A DNA stretch of 41,752 bases from CAVYHX01 sp963768415 (lineage in GTDB: Bacteria > Pseudomonadota > Gammaproteobacteria > UBA9214): assembly GCA_963768415.1 (NCBI GenBank), contig CAVYHX010000025.1:1-41752 (forward strand), in the 5' to 3' direction. This document shows positions 26,022 through 35,290 of this stretch, piece after piece. The position numbers and the translations under genes are program-made. Below the pieces are notes generated by a model. The model worked only from the letters and a program-made list of their open reading frames with translations. It made no database searches and was not told the DNA's origin. Within the stretch, counting starts at the first letter, position 1. The number at the start of each line of letters is the position of its first letter.

Positions 26022-26822
26022 TTATCTTGACCGCGTCTTCATATTCCGTCCGTAAAACATCTCCAGCATCTCATTCCTGACCTTGGCCTCTACTTTACGC
26101 TGCTCGGCCGGTGTCAACGCGTCCTTGCCGACACCGAACAGATAATCATCCAGGTCGAACTCCTTCAGCATCATCTTGGTATGAAAGAGGTTCTCCTGGT
26201 AGACGTTGACGTCGATCATCTGATAGCGCTCGCGGGAATCGCGGGACAGATAGTTCTGGATGGAATCGATCTTGTGGTCGATGAAGTGCTTCTTGCCGCG
26301 CACATCCCGGGTAAAGCCGCGCACGCGGTAATCCAGGATCACGATGTCGGACTCAAAGCTGTGTATGAGGTAATTCAGCGCCTTGAGCGGCGATACCCGG
26401 CCACAGGTGGATACATCGATATCGGCGCGAAATGTACTGATGCCATGATCCGGATGGCTTTCCGGATAAGTGTGTACCGTTATATGGCTTTTATCGAGAT
26501 GCCCCACCACGGCGTCCGGTAACGGCCCGGGCGCCTCGGTATTCGACAGCTCGTCCGACACCACCGGCTCCTCGGAAATCAGCATGGTTACGCTGGCACC
26601 CTGCGGATCGTAGTCCTGCCGGGCCGTATTGAGGACGGTAGCACCGATAATATCGGCAACATCGGTCAGGATGTCAGTCAGGCGCTCGGCGTTGTAGACC
26701 TCATCGATATACTCGATATATTCATCGCGATGCGTCACCGCCTCCGCATAACAGATATCATAGATATTGAAACTGAGGGTCTTGGTAAGATTGTTAAAAC
26801 CATGCAGCTTGAGTTTGCGCAT
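26022..26822 (-). CDS. speD: S-adenosylmethionine decarboxylase proenzyme
   Basis: 266-residue pyruvoyl enzyme that makes decarboxylated SAM for spermidine synthesis. The self-cleavage site is the Ser in LDKSHITVHTYPESHPDHG, which becomes the pyruvoyl group. STFRADIDVSTCGRVSPLKA contains the catalytic Cys. The long size and the ending EMLEMFYGRNMKTRSR fit the E. coli-type proenzyme. The frame is intact. It is convergent with coq7 and lies 24 bp behind the VOC gene. Confidence 0.95.
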   Translation of the reverse strand: MRKLKLHGFNNLTKTLSFNIYDICYAEAVTHRDEYIEYIDEVYNAERLTDILTDVADIIGATVLNTARQDYDPQGASVTMLISEEPVVSDELSNTEAPGPLPDAVVGHLDKSHITVHTYPESHPDHGISTFRADIDVSTCGRVSPLKALNYLIHSFESDIVILDYRVRGFTRDVRGKKHFIDHKIDSIQNYLSRDSRERYQMIDVNVYQENLFHTKMMLKEFDLDDYLFGVGKDALTPAEQRKVEAKVRNEMLEMFYGRNMKTRSR

Positions 26823-26846
26823 AACGGCTCATGAGTAAGAAAAATG

Positions 26847-27239
26847 TCACCCCGAAACAGGCGAATGGAAAATCACCTGGACTGTTATACCTTCCGGATC
26901 ACTGCAATAGAAGCTGCGCGCACCATCCCGGTGTGTCTTCGGCGGTGATTTGACCGGCACATGATTGCTCACCAGGAACGTATACCACTCATCCACCTGG
27001 TCCGGACTGGCGATGAAGAACCCGATATGATCAAGACGCTGCCCCGCCGCTGCGCTTTCGAGCGCCCCCCGGTGCAAGGCCAGATTATCATTACCCGAAG
27101 TCAGATAAACATTGTCTGCATCGGGCCGCCATTCAACCCGCATCCCGAGCAGCTCCACATAGAAACGTTCGCAGGACTCGAGATCGGTGACGTTCAGCGC
27201 CACATGGCGCATTCCCAGTGTTGCGGACGGACGCTGCAT
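26847..27239 (-). CDS. VOC-family (glyoxalase/dioxygenase-like) protein
   Basis: 130-residue vicinal-oxygen-chelate protein. It starts MQRPSATLGMRHVALNVTDL (ATG 27237-27239); the open frame goes further up but overlaps the osmC-like gene. The fold signature is seen in RHVALNVTDLESCERFYVEL, LDHIGFFIASPDQVDEWY and YCSDPEGITVQVIFH, giving metal-binding His and Glu positions. Substrate unknown; fosfomycin-type resistance or lactoylglutathione lyase cannot be inferred. It is only 2 bp behind the OsmC gene, so the two are co-translated. Confidence 0.88.
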   Translation of the reverse strand: MQRPSATLGMRHVALNVTDLESCERFYVELLGMRVEWRPDADNVYLTSGNDNLALHRGALESAAAGQRLDHIGFFIASPDQVDEWYTFLVSNHVPVKSPPKTHRDGARSFYCSDPEGITVQVIFHSPVSG

Positions 27240-27241
27240 TT

Positions 27242-27670
27242 TCAATGACCCGCTGTATCTCTCACCAGTTCGTAATCGTGACTGACAGCTGCAACCTTCC
27301 CCAGCATGATGGAGGCGGAGCAATACTTTTCGGCCGACAGGCTGACTGCGCGTGCCACCTGTTTTTCTTCCAGGTCCTTGCCGCTCACGATAAAATGCAC
27401 ATGAATGCTGGTGAACACCTTGGGCACTTTTGCAGCACGCTCCGCAGTCACTTCGACAACGCAGTCAGTTACCGGTTGCCGTGCCTTCTTCAGGATATAG
27501 ACCACATCAAATGCGGTACACCCGCCCAACCCTATCAAAATCATCTCCATCGGGCGGATACCAAGATCCCGCCCGCCGCTCTCGGGAGGACCGTCCATGA
27601 CCACAGTATGGCCGCTGGCCGACTCGCCCATGAAGGCAGTCCCCTCGATCCATTTAATCCGTGCTTTCAT
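27242..27670 (-). CDS. OsmC-family peroxide/redox protein (YhfA-like)
   Basis: 142-residue OsmC/Ohr-fold protein. Both redox cysteines are present: MEMILIGLGGCTAFDVVYIL and LSAEKYCSASIMLGKVA. The subgroup with this short N-terminus (MKARIKWIEGTAFMGES) is the YhfA type, which in E. coli and Pseudomonas stands divergent to crp/vfr just as here. It probably handles hydroperoxides, but the substrate is unproven. It shares the CRP box region with crp. Confidence 0.9.
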   Translation of the reverse strand: MKARIKWIEGTAFMGESASGHTVVMDGPPESGGRDLGIRPMEMILIGLGGCTAFDVVYILKKARQPVTDCVVEVTAERAAKVPKVFTSIHVHFIVSGKDLEEKQVARAVSLSAEKYCSASIMLGKVAAVSHDYELVRDTAGH

Positions 27671-27699
27671 AGCAGATTTCGCTTCTACATCCCGTAATT

Positions 27700-27715
27700 T
27701 GTGAAGCCTATCACA
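27700..27715. promoter_or_regulatory. CRP binding site between osmC-like gene and crp
   Basis: TGTGA-AGCCTA-TCACA is a perfect match to the CRP consensus TGTGA-N6-TCACA. It lies 60 bp before the crp start and 30 bp before the divergent OsmC start. Because CRP/Vfr in related bacteria binds its own promoter, autoregulation and control of the OsmC-VOC pair are likely. Confidence 0.8.
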
Positions 27716-27774
27716 TTTTCACACTTCACCCGGCAGGCTGCTAAAGTTGCCGGGATATTTTCCGATAGCGGTGT

Positions 27775-28440
27775 ATGCACGCACTCGAACTGCCACATGA
27801 CAGCCTGAATATCCCGACCGTGGATACCGACAACCCCAGTGTCCAGCGGTTTCTGGAACACTGCCACCGGCGCAAGTATCCCGCCAAAAGTGTCATCATC
27901 TATGCAGGTGATACACCGGACGTTCTGTATTACATCGTCAAGGGGTCGGTCACGGTACTCATCGAGGATGACGAGGGCCATGAAATCGTACTGGCCTACA
28001 TCAATTCCGGTGGTTTTTTCGGAGAAATGGGACTGTTCGGCGAACAACCCGACCGCAGCGCCTGGGTACGCACCCGCAGCGAATGCGAGGTTGCCGAGAT
28101 CAGCTACAACCGCTTCCGCGCCATCGCCCAGGAGGACCCGGACATCCTGCTGGAACTGACTGCACAGCTGGCCACGCGCCTGCGCAAGACCAGCCGCAAG
28201 GTCAGTAACCTGGCATTCCTGGATGTGACCGGCCGTGTCGCCCACACCCTGCTGGAACTCTGCAAGGAACCGGACGCCATGACGCACCCGGACGGCATGC
28301 AAATCAAGATCACCCGTCAGGAAATCGGCCGTATCGTCGGCTGTTCACGCGAGATGGCCGGCCGCGTCCTCAAGTCGCTGGGTGAGCAGGGCTATGTCTC
28401 GGTCAAGGGGAAGACCATCGTCGTATTCGGCGCACGTTAA
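27775..28440 (+). CDS. crp: cAMP receptor protein (CRP/Vfr)
   Basis: 221-residue global regulator. The cAMP pocket is seen in GGFFGEMGLFGEQPDRSAWV (Arg and Ser contact cAMP). Residues FLDVTGRVAHTLLELCKEPD form the hinge/dimer helix region, and the DNA-binding helix-turn-helix is EIGRIVGCSREMAGRVLKSL, nearly the same as in E. coli CRP, so the DNA target should be TGTGA-N6-TCACA. Length and gene neighbours (OsmC gene divergent, trpC convergent) match Pseudomonas vfr. A matching site lies in its own promoter. Confidence 0.95.
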   Translation: MHALELPHDSLNIPTVDTDNPSVQRFLEHCHRRKYPAKSVIIYAGDTPDVLYYIVKGSVTVLIEDDEGHEIVLAYINSGGFFGEMGLFGEQPDRSAWVRTRSECEVAEISYNRFRAIAQEDPDILLELTAQLATRLRKTSRKVSNLAFLDVTGRVAHTLLELCKEPDAMTHPDGMQIKITRQEIGRIVGCSREMAGRVLKSLGEQGYVSVKGKTIVVFGAR

Positions 28441-28485
28441 GCACCAGAAAATCGAGCCCCCCCGTTCACTGCAGTATGTCCTGCC

Positions 28486-29292
28486 CTACCGGTTGGGACC
28501 AAACAACTCGGCCAGCCTCTCCCCCGGATCCGCCGCCTTCATGAAGGCCTCACCAACCAGAAAGGTATTGACACCGTGCGCGCGCATCAACGCGACATCC
28601 GCCGCGGTATGAATACCGCTTTCCGTCACGACGATGCGCCCGGCAGGAATCCGGTCCAGCAGCTCCAGGGTCACCTCCAGCCGCGTCTCGAAGCTGCGCA
28701 GGTTGCGATTATTGATCCCGATCAACCGTGCGGGTGTTTGCAGGGCGCGCTCCAGCTCAGCGGCATCATGCACCTCGACCAGCGCATCCATGCCCAGCTG
28801 ATCCGCCAGCTGGAACAACTCCAGCAGCATGGCATCCTCCAGGGCGGCAACGATCAGCAGAATGCAATCCGCCCCGATAGCACGTGCCTCGTACACCTGG
28901 TAGGGATCAATATTAAAATCCTTGCGCAGCACGGGTAAGGCGCAGGCGGCACGCGCAGCCTGCAGATAGGCATCGGCGCCACTGAAGAAATCCACATCGG
29001 TCAACACCGACAGACAGGCGGCACCACCCTTTGCGTAGCTCACGGCAATCTGCGCGGGATCGAAATCCGCGCGCAGTATCCCGCGACTGGGCGAGGCCTT
29101 TTTGATCTCGGCGATCACTGCCGACTGTCGGGCAGCCAGCTTGCGTTCCAGACTGGACAGGAAGCCACGCGGTGCGTCTGCGCTTTCCGCACGCCCGCGC
29201 AACTCGTGCAGACCATGCTGACTGCTGCGCGCGGCGATTTCCTCGGCCTTGCGTGCCAGGATCTTTTTCAGGATATCCGGAGTTGTCGTCAT
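28486..29292 (-). CDS. trpC: Indole-3-glycerol phosphate synthase
   Basis: 268-residue TIM-barrel enzyme of tryptophan synthesis; a separate trpC, not fused to trpF as in E. coli. The start is MTTTPDILKKILARKAEEIA (ATG 29290-29292). Catalytic parts are VIAEIKKASPSRGILR (Lys), LPVLRKDFNIDPYQVYEARA, LIGINNRNLRSFE and IVVTESGIHTAADV. The frame is intact. It is the last gene of the trpE-trpG-trpD-trpC operon, 75 bp behind trpD, and convergent with crp. Confidence 0.95.
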   Translation of the reverse strand: MTTTPDILKKILARKAEEIAARSSQHGLHELRGRAESADAPRGFLSSLERKLAARQSAVIAEIKKASPSRGILRADFDPAQIAVSYAKGGAACLSVLTDVDFFSGADAYLQAARAACALPVLRKDFNIDPYQVYEARAIGADCILLIVAALEDAMLLELFQLADQLGMDALVEVHDAAELERALQTPARLIGINNRNLRSFETRLEVTLELLDRIPAGRIVVTESGIHTAADVALMRAHGVNTFLVGEAFMKAADPGERLAELFGPNR

Positions 29293-29367
29293 TGCCGGTA
29301 CGGCACCCGTCTCTGTGTATTCATTGCAGCAGCGTGTGCGGGGCACGCACTGCGTATCCCGCGCCCA

Positions 29368-30386
29368 TCAAACCGAATTCGAAATCTCAACAAGCAGCTC
29401 GAGGGTCTGTGCCGCCTTCCCGTTACGCAACACCCCGGCGGCCTGTTCGACACCGGCTGCCAGCGAGTCCGCCACTCCGGCCGCATAGATCGCGGCACCG
29501 GCATTCAGGGCGACGATATCGCGCGCAGGACCCGCCTGACCGGCAAGCACGCCGCGAATCATCTCCAGGCTCTCGCTGCGCATCCGTGACTGTGATCGCC
29601 GCCAGGTCGGCCCGCGTCATGCCGAATTGCTCCGGTGTCACGGTATACACGGATATTTCACCGTCGTGCAGCTCTGCGATCCGGGTCGGTGCCGCGATAC
29701 TGATTTCATCCAGGCCGTCCTCGGCATGCACGACCAGCACGTGGTCACTGCCGAGCCGCCGCAGCACCTGTGCCAGCGGCTCGACCCAGTCGGGGCTGAA
29801 CACCCCCAGCACCTGGTTGGGCGCACCGGCCGGGTTGGTCAACGGCCCCAGCAGGTTGAACAGGGTGCGCACACCCATCTCCTTGCGCGGCCCGATCGCA
29901 TGCTTCATGGCGCTGTGATGCAGCGGCGCAAACAGGAAACCCACGCCAACCCGGTCGACACACGCGGCGACCTGCTGCGGCGTCAGGTCCAGCCTGACGC
30001 CGGCCGCCTCCAGCACATCGGCGCTGCCGGATTTACTGGAGACGGAACGGTTGCCATGCTTGGCGACACGCCCGCCGGCAGCGGCCGCGACCAGGGCGCT
30101 GGCGGTGGAAATATTGAAGGTACCGGTGCCATCGCCACCGGTCCCGCAGGTATCCACCAGGTGCGGACCACTCACGGCGACGTGCGTGGCCAGCTCGCGC
30201 ATGACACGTCGCTGCCGCCGTGATCTCGTCCACGGTCTCGCCTTTCATGCGCAAGCCAATCAGGAAACCGCCGATCTGCGCCGGCGTCGCCTGACCGGTC
30301 ATGATCAGCCGCATCACGGCCTCCATGTCGCCGGGCGCCAGGTCACGGCGTTCGATGACCGCAGCGATGGCGGCTTGCATCTCCAT
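29368..30386 (-). CDS. trpD: Anthranilate phosphoribosyltransferase, frameshifted
   Basis: Second step of the tryptophan pathway, joining anthranilate and PRPP. The start is MEMQAAIAAVIERRDLAPGD and DEITAAA; near 30208 the frame slips (coding strand ACGTGTCATG where ACG GTC ATG is expected, one extra T). The middle part carries the key motifs VDTCGTGGDGTGTFNISTA, KHGNRSVSSKSGSADVLEA and ALGVGFLFAPLHHSAMK-like VGFLFAPLHHSAMKHAIGPR. A second slip near 29580 leads into SLEMIRGVLAG and ends GKAAQTLELLVEISNSV at 29368. With both corrected it is about 339 residues, normal for TrpD. Confidence 0.9.
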
Positions 30387-30440
30387 ACTCTTGATCCCCG
30401 CGTTTGGTTACCCAGGGAAATTCCGCGGTCCCGGCGACGG

Positions 30441-31019
30441 CTACTGCTCCAGGAAATTCCTCAGCAGGTCATGGCCGCTGCGCGGTCAGAATCGATTCCG
30501 GATGAAACTGCACGCCCTCGACCGGCAGCTCCCGGTGGCGCACGCCCATGATTTCCCCGGGTTACCCGGCTCATCCGCGGTCCAGGCAGTCACCTCGAGA
30601 CACGCCGGCAGGGTCTCCCGTTCGATCACCAGCGAGTGGTAGCGCGTTGCCTCGAACGGCTGCGGCAAACCCCGGAAGACACCGGCGCCGCTGTGGTGAA
30701 TCATGGAGGTCTTGCCATGCATGATAGCACTCGCATGCACGATCCGGCCGCCAAAGGCCTGCCCGATCCCCTGGTGCCCCAGGCAGACACCGAGGATGGG
30801 CACCTTGCCGGAAAAGTGCCGGATCGCCTCCACGGAAACACCGGCCTCGTTCGGTGTACACGGTCCCGGCGAAATGACGATCCGCTCCGGACCCAGGGCC
30901 TCGATTTCCTGAACGGTAATACTGTCATTGCGATACACGCGCACATCGGCACCCAGCTCGCCCAGGTACTGGACCAGGTTGTAGGTAAAGGAATCGTAGT
31001 TATCGATCATCAACAGCAT
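30441..31019 (-). CDS. trpG: Anthranilate synthase component II, frameshifted
   Basis: Glutamine amidotransferase subunit supplying ammonia to TrpE. The start MLLMIDNYDSFTYNLVQYLG (ATG 31017-31019) is 5 bp behind trpE. The catalytic Cys is in PILGVCLGHQGIGQAFGGRI; the His-Glu pair is in GVQFHPESILT, which lies in another frame. Slips occur near 30552 (after EVTAWTADE) and near 30478, after which GHDLLRNFLEQ ends the protein. The two slips cancel, so the whole span of 192 codons stays in register. The single, unfused form is the Pseudomonas arrangement. Confidence 0.92.
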
Positions 31020-31024
31020 AATAT

Positions 31025-32514
31025 TTACCGGTCTCCCTGCAGGCCACTGCATGCCAGGGCGACGGCACGGAAGATGGCGCGCCCCTTGTTCATGGTCTCT
31101 TCCCATTCATTCGCCGGCACCGAGTCGGCGACGATGCCGGCACCGGCCTGAATATGCAGCGTGCCGTCCTTGATCACCGCCGTGCGAATGGCAATGGCGG
31201 TATCCATGTTACCGGACCAGGACAGATAACCCACCGCACCGGCATAGACACCGCGCTTGACCGGCTCCAGTTCGTCGATGATCTCCATCGCGCGGATCTT
31301 GGGTGCGCCGCTGACGGTGCCGGCCGGAAAGGTGGCGCGCAACACATCGATGGCACTCATGCCGGCGCGGATACGCCCCGTCACATTGGACACGATGTGC
31401 ATGACGTGGGAATAACGCTCGACCACCATTTTCTCGGTCAGTTCGACACTGCCGATTTCGCTGACCCGGCCGACGTCATTACGCCCCAGGTCAATCAGCA
31501 TCAGATGCTCGGCCAGCTCCTTGGGATCGGCCAGCAAATCCGCCTCCAGCCTGCTGTCCTCGGCCTCGTTCGCGCCCCGCGGGCGGGTACCCGCGATCGG
31601 CCTGACGGTAACCACATCATCCTCCAGGTGCACCAGGATCTCCGGCGATGAACCGACGACGTGAAAATCACCCAGATCCAGGTAGTACATGTAGGGTGAC
31701 GGGTTCAGGCCGCGCAGCGCACGGTACAGATCCAGCGGTGGCGCGGAAAACGGGATCGACATGCGCTGGGACAGCACCACCTGCATGACATCACCTTCGA
31801 CGATGTAGTCCTTTATCCGCGCTACGGCCGCCTCGAAGCCTTCCCGGGTAAACCCGGAGACGAAATCCGCTTCCGTGACGGTGTTTCGTTGCCCGCGCTG
31901 ACCGTGTACGCCGGACTGGGCGCATGCAGTCTCGTCGGTCAGTGCCGCAAGCCGCGCCTGCCCCTGCTCCCAGGCATCATCCTCCGCCGGGTCGACGTGC
32001 ACGACCAGCTGCAGGGTACCGGCAAGATTGTCGAACACCAGCAATTCATCGGAGACCATCAGCATGATGTCCGGGCAATCCAGCAGATCGGGCTTGTCGA
32101 ATTTCGCCAGGCGCGGTTCGATATAGCGCACGGTGTCATAGCCGAAGTAACCGACCAGCCCGCCGGTGAAGCGCGGCAGCCCGGACAGCTCGGGTGCGCG
32201 GTAGCGCCGCTGGAATTCCTCTATCCAGGCCAGCGGGTCTCCGCATGCGGCGGATTCGACCACTGCACCATTGCGCAGCAGCTGCACCTCATGGCCACTG
32301 ATGCGCAGCACCGTCGCAGCAGGGCAGTCCGATAATTGAATAACGGCCCCACTTCTCGCCGCCGTGGACGGACTCGAACAGGTAGGAATACGGGCCGTCG
32401 GCCAGCTTCAGGTAGGTACTCAGCGGGGTATCCAGGTCCGCCAGCACCTGGCGGGTCACGGGAATGCGGTTATAGCCTTGCCCGGCGAGGGTTTCGAAAT
32501 TGTTCAGGAGTCAT
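31025..32514 (-). CDS. trpE: Anthranilate synthase component I, frameshifted
   Basis: Converts chorismate to anthranilate. The start MTPEQF (ATG 32512-32514) is followed by a slip near 32495, then FETLAGQGYNRIPVTRQVLA and GPYSYLFESVHGGEKWGRYS in the next frame. A second slip near 32315 leads into LRISGHEVQLLRNGAVVESA and the intact chorismate-binding part: RPIAGTRPRGANEAEDSRLE, IDLGRNDVGRVSEIGSVEL, FPAGTVSGAPKIRAMEIIDE and AGAGIVADSVPANEWEE. LESV-type Ser in the N-terminal region fits tryptophan feedback binding. Total size is about 496 codons, normal for TrpE. It is 131 bp behind gph. Confidence 0.93.
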
Positions 32515-32645
32515 TGCACTCACCTTTGAGAACAGCAGTCATTACACAACATTGTTCCAGCCAGCCTGGTGACCTGCACCATCGGCTGCTGGGGTTGTGT
32601 TTGACCCGGGCTTTCTCGCAAGTGAATTGCATGATTACTGTCTTT

Positions 32646-33323
32646 TTATGCTGCCTGTTCCAGCAGCGGACAAATATCCAGCAGTGAATCTATAACCGCA
32701 TCGGGTTTTGCGTCGCGGATATCCACGCCGTGATTGTAGCCATAACTCATACACACGATCTGGAAGCCCGCCGCACGTGCGGCGGTGACATCACTGACCG
32801 AGTCGCCAATCATCAGCGACTGGGCCGGCGTACAACCGAAAAACCCGGCGGCATGCAGCAGCGGCATGGGATCAGGCTTCTTTTTGGGCAGGGTATCGCC
32901 GCTGATGACAATGGAAAAATCATCATACACACCCAGATCCTTCAACAGCGGCTCGGTAAACATCGCGGCCTTGTTGGTTACACAACCAAGCTGGTAGTTG
33001 GCGGACTTGAGCTTGTCCAGACCGGCACGCACACCCGGATACAGGCAGGAACGCTTCGAGGTGTTCTCTGCATACAGCGATAAAAACAGCGGGTAGGCAC
33101 GTTCGAAATCAGCCGCGTCGGGTTCGCCCTCCAGGGCCCCGACCAGAGCGCGCCGCACCAGTCGCTCGACACCGTTACCGACCCAGTCACGCACCTGCGC
33201 CTCACCCCGGGGCGCACGCCCGAGCCCGGTCATCATGGCATCGACACAAAACGCCAGGTCCGGCACGCTGTCCACCAGCGTCCCGTCCACATCGATGAGG
33301 ATCATTTCGGGTCTGCGCATCAT
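32646..33323 (-). CDS. gph: Phosphoglycolate phosphatase (HAD family)
   Basis: 225-residue HAD phosphatase that removes phosphate from 2-phosphoglycolate, a product of DNA repair. HAD motif 1 is MILIDVDGTLVDSVPDLAF (nucleophile Asp), motif 2 is CVTNKAAMFTEPLLKDL, motif 3 is the Lys in LPKKKPDPMPLLHA, and motif 4 is SLMIGDSVSDVTAARAAG. The frame is intact. It lies between rpe (28 bp) and trpE, the same rpe-gph-trpE order as in Pseudomonas and other gammaproteobacteria. Confidence 0.92.
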   Translation of the reverse strand: MMRRPEMILIDVDGTLVDSVPDLAFCVDAMMTGLGRAPRGEAQVRDWVGNGVERLVRRALVGALEGEPDAADFERAYPLFLSLYAENTSKRSCLYPGVRAGLDKLKSANYQLGCVTNKAAMFTEPLLKDLGVYDDFSIVISGDTLPKKKPDPMPLLHAAGFFGCTPAQSLMIGDSVSDVTAARAAGFQIVCMSYGYNHGVDIRDAKPDAVIDSLLDICPLLEQAA

Positions 33324-33351
33324 CCGGCTCCGTCAGCGGGCAATACCAGGC

Positions 33352-34029
33352 CTAGCCGACCGCCCTCGCGATCTCGGCCCGCATGGCGTCTATCGTTTTC
33401 TTGTAGTCATCGGTGCCAAAGATGGCGGAACCGGCGACGAAGGTATCGGCACCCGCGGCGGCGATCTCGCCAATGTTGTCGATCTTGACGCCGCCATCGA
33501 CTTCCAGGCGGATGTCAAGGCCGCTGTCATCGATGATCCGGCGCGCTTCACGCAGCTTGACCAGCGCCTCGGGAATAAAGCTCTGCCCGCCAAAGCCCGG
33601 ATTGACAGACATCAGCAGCACCATGTCCACCTTGTCGAGTACGTGCTTGAGATAGGACAACGGGCGTGGCGGGATTGAAGACCAGGCCCGACTTGCACCC
33701 GTGCTCGCGCACCAGGCCAAGGGAACGGTCTATATGTTCACTCGCCTCCGGATGGAAGGTTATATAGGTGGCACCGGCCTTGGCGAAGTCCGGAATGATG
33801 CGGTCTACCGGCTTGACCATCAGGTGCACATCGATATCCGCAGTTACCCCGTGATTACGCAAGGCTTCGCAGACCAGCGGACCGATGGTCAGATTCGGGA
33901 CATAGTGATTGTCCATGACATCGAAATGCACGATATCCGCACCGGCATCCAGCACATGTCGTCGACCTCCTCGCCCAGGCGCGCAAAGTCCGCCGACAGG
34001 ATGGAAGGTGCAATCTGGTAATCGGCCAT
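33352..34029 (-). CDS. rpe: Ribulose-phosphate 3-epimerase, frameshifted
   Basis: TIM-barrel epimerase of the pentose phosphate pathway. The start MADYQIAPSILSADFARLGE (ATG 34027-34029) is the canonical Rpe beginning. A slip near 33957 precedes LDAGADIVHFDVMDNHYVPN (metal-binding His/Asp) and IDVHLMVKPVDRIIPDFAKA. A second slip near 33668 (one extra G after NPATP) leads to LSYLKHVLDKVDMVLLMSVN, PGFGGQSFIPEAL and LEVDGGVKIDNIGEIAAAGA. The two slips cancel to keep 226 codons. It is the first gene of the rpe-gph-trpEGDC unit. Confidence 0.93.
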
Positions 34030-34519
34030 GATGTTGTCCTCACTCACTAATTCAAAGAGTTGTAAAAAATTAGACGCGCACTTTACCCTAACAGGCGCGG
34101 ATTTTCAGCAACCGCCTGCTGACGCTGCGCCCGATGACCAGCGCCAATACCCCGGGGGCGGTATATTTCCGCATCTAACTGAATAAATTTATTGATTTTA
34201 TTGGCTCCGCTCCCCGGGCATCAAAACAGCATATCCGCAGCGCTGCGTGTGCCACATTTTCGTGGCGCACGGAAACAGGGCAACATCAATCCCTTTGTTT
34301 CTGTTTCCTGCGCAGTTGCTTATACGGTTTTAGAGAATGTGACGCAGGTGACAACAGGTCCGCTAACATGACCCGGTGGAAGACAATGCATGTGACACTT
34401 GACGCTTGCCATTCTGCCCGGCAAGTTTTATAAATGAATGCAAACAGACTGGCACAAACCACGCGCTCACTGACAACCGTTATCGTACAGCTAACCAGCA
34501 GGAACGGGGATAGCTTGAA
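34030..34519. other. Gene-free gap between rpe and the DUF6763-like gene
   Basis: 490 bp between divergent genes. It must contain the promoters of the rpe-trp operon (left) and of the small acidic protein (right). I see AT-rich patches such as TGAATAAATTTATTGATTTTAT near 34180-34202 but no box I would trust, and no gene. Confidence 0.4.
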
Positions 34520-34807
34520 ATGGCAACCAACATACAACCATGCATCGGTGACTGGTACAAAAATATCAATGGCGATAAATTCGAGATCGTTGCCGCTGAC
34601 GACGATGAAGCGACCCTGGAAATACAGCACTACGACGGGGCCGTCGAAGAGATTGATCTGGACACCTGGCACGAAATGGAGATCGTGCCTATCGAGGCAC
34701 CGGAAGACTGGTCAGGTTCACTGGATATCGAGCGCGAGGATTATGGTGTTGACCTGGAATTGACCGCCCCCAACGACCACATCAATCCGCTTGACGACAT
34801 CGACTGA
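34520..34807 (+). CDS. Small acidic DUF6763-like protein
   Basis: 95-residue, strongly acidic protein: MATNIQPCIGDWYKNINGDK, FEIVAADDDEATLEIQHYDG, AVEEIDLDTWHEMEIVPIEA, PEDWSGSLDIEREDYG. It looks like the DUF6763 family, small proteins of gammaproteobacteria of unknown function; the match is from memory of the family's GDWYKN and EDWSG motifs. The repeated aromatic plus acidic pattern suggests an SH3-like small beta barrel. A GGGGAT sequence stands 10 bases upstream of ATG. Confidence 0.8.
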   Translation: MATNIQPCIGDWYKNINGDKFEIVAADDDEATLEIQHYDGAVEEIDLDTWHEMEIVPIEAPEDWSGSLDIEREDYGVDLELTAPNDHINPLDDID

Positions 34808-34953
34808 ACGCTAGCCATTCCGCTACCAGCTCCGTAAACCGGATAAAAGTCATAGGGATAGCACGCAGGCAGGAAATCTGCTTAATTACCCGCCCGAACC
34901 GCCGATAAACTGATTACTGGCTAGGTATTTAGCCCCAAGGCGGGAGACAAAGC

Positions 34954-35145
34954 ATGGCTACCATTTTCGACTTGTCATCAGGCACCATTGAGTCAGGCCC
35001 TTCATACGAAGGCGGCGTCGAAATCCACGACCAGTATCCGGATGATCGGCCCGGCCTGCAGCTCGCCATGCAGGAAGCTGTCTGCGCAGATACATGCACA
35101 GGCGCAGAACCGGCGCTGGTGCGTGAACTACTGAAAAAGCTGTAG
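34954..35145 (+). CDS. Small unknown protein, 63 residues
   Basis: The ATG at 34954 follows a good GGCGGGAG ribosome-binding site. The product is MATIFDLSSGTIESGPSYEG, then GVEIHDQYPDDRPGLQLAMQ and EAVCADTCTGAEPALVRELL. There are two cysteines spaced C-x3-C, a moderately acidic first half and an amphipathic C-terminal helix. I do not recognise it. The ribosome-binding site and plausible composition support a real gene; a 14-bp-stem hairpin follows its stop. Confidence 0.6.
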   Translation: MATIFDLSSGTIESGPSYEGGVEIHDQYPDDRPGLQLAMQEAVCADTCTGAEPALVRELLKKL

Positions 35146-35158
35146 AGATATCCCGCTA

Positions 35159-35193
35159 CTCGTCGACGCGCGGCAACAGCGCGCGTCGACGAG
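35159..35193. terminator. Perfect 14-bp stem between convergent genes
   Basis: CTCGTCGACGCGCG (35159-35172) and CGCGCGTCGACGAG (35180-35193) pair perfectly around a seven-base loop. There is no T run on either side. Its place 13 bp behind the small plus-strand gene and about 100 bp before the end of the convergent Rieske gene suggests a transcript-end structure. Confidence 0.6.
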
Positions 35194-35290
35194 CGCTGTA
35201 GTCGCCTTCCAGACATACACCGCTCACTGCAACACCACACCCCACAACCCCCGCTTTGCACCAGGCGGCCGGCTGGCACACGCAGGCCGG

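Noticed and set aside
31889..32335. Plus-strand frames opposite trpE and other long genes
   Set aside because: They are antisense shadows of well-identified genes in this GC-rich sequence.
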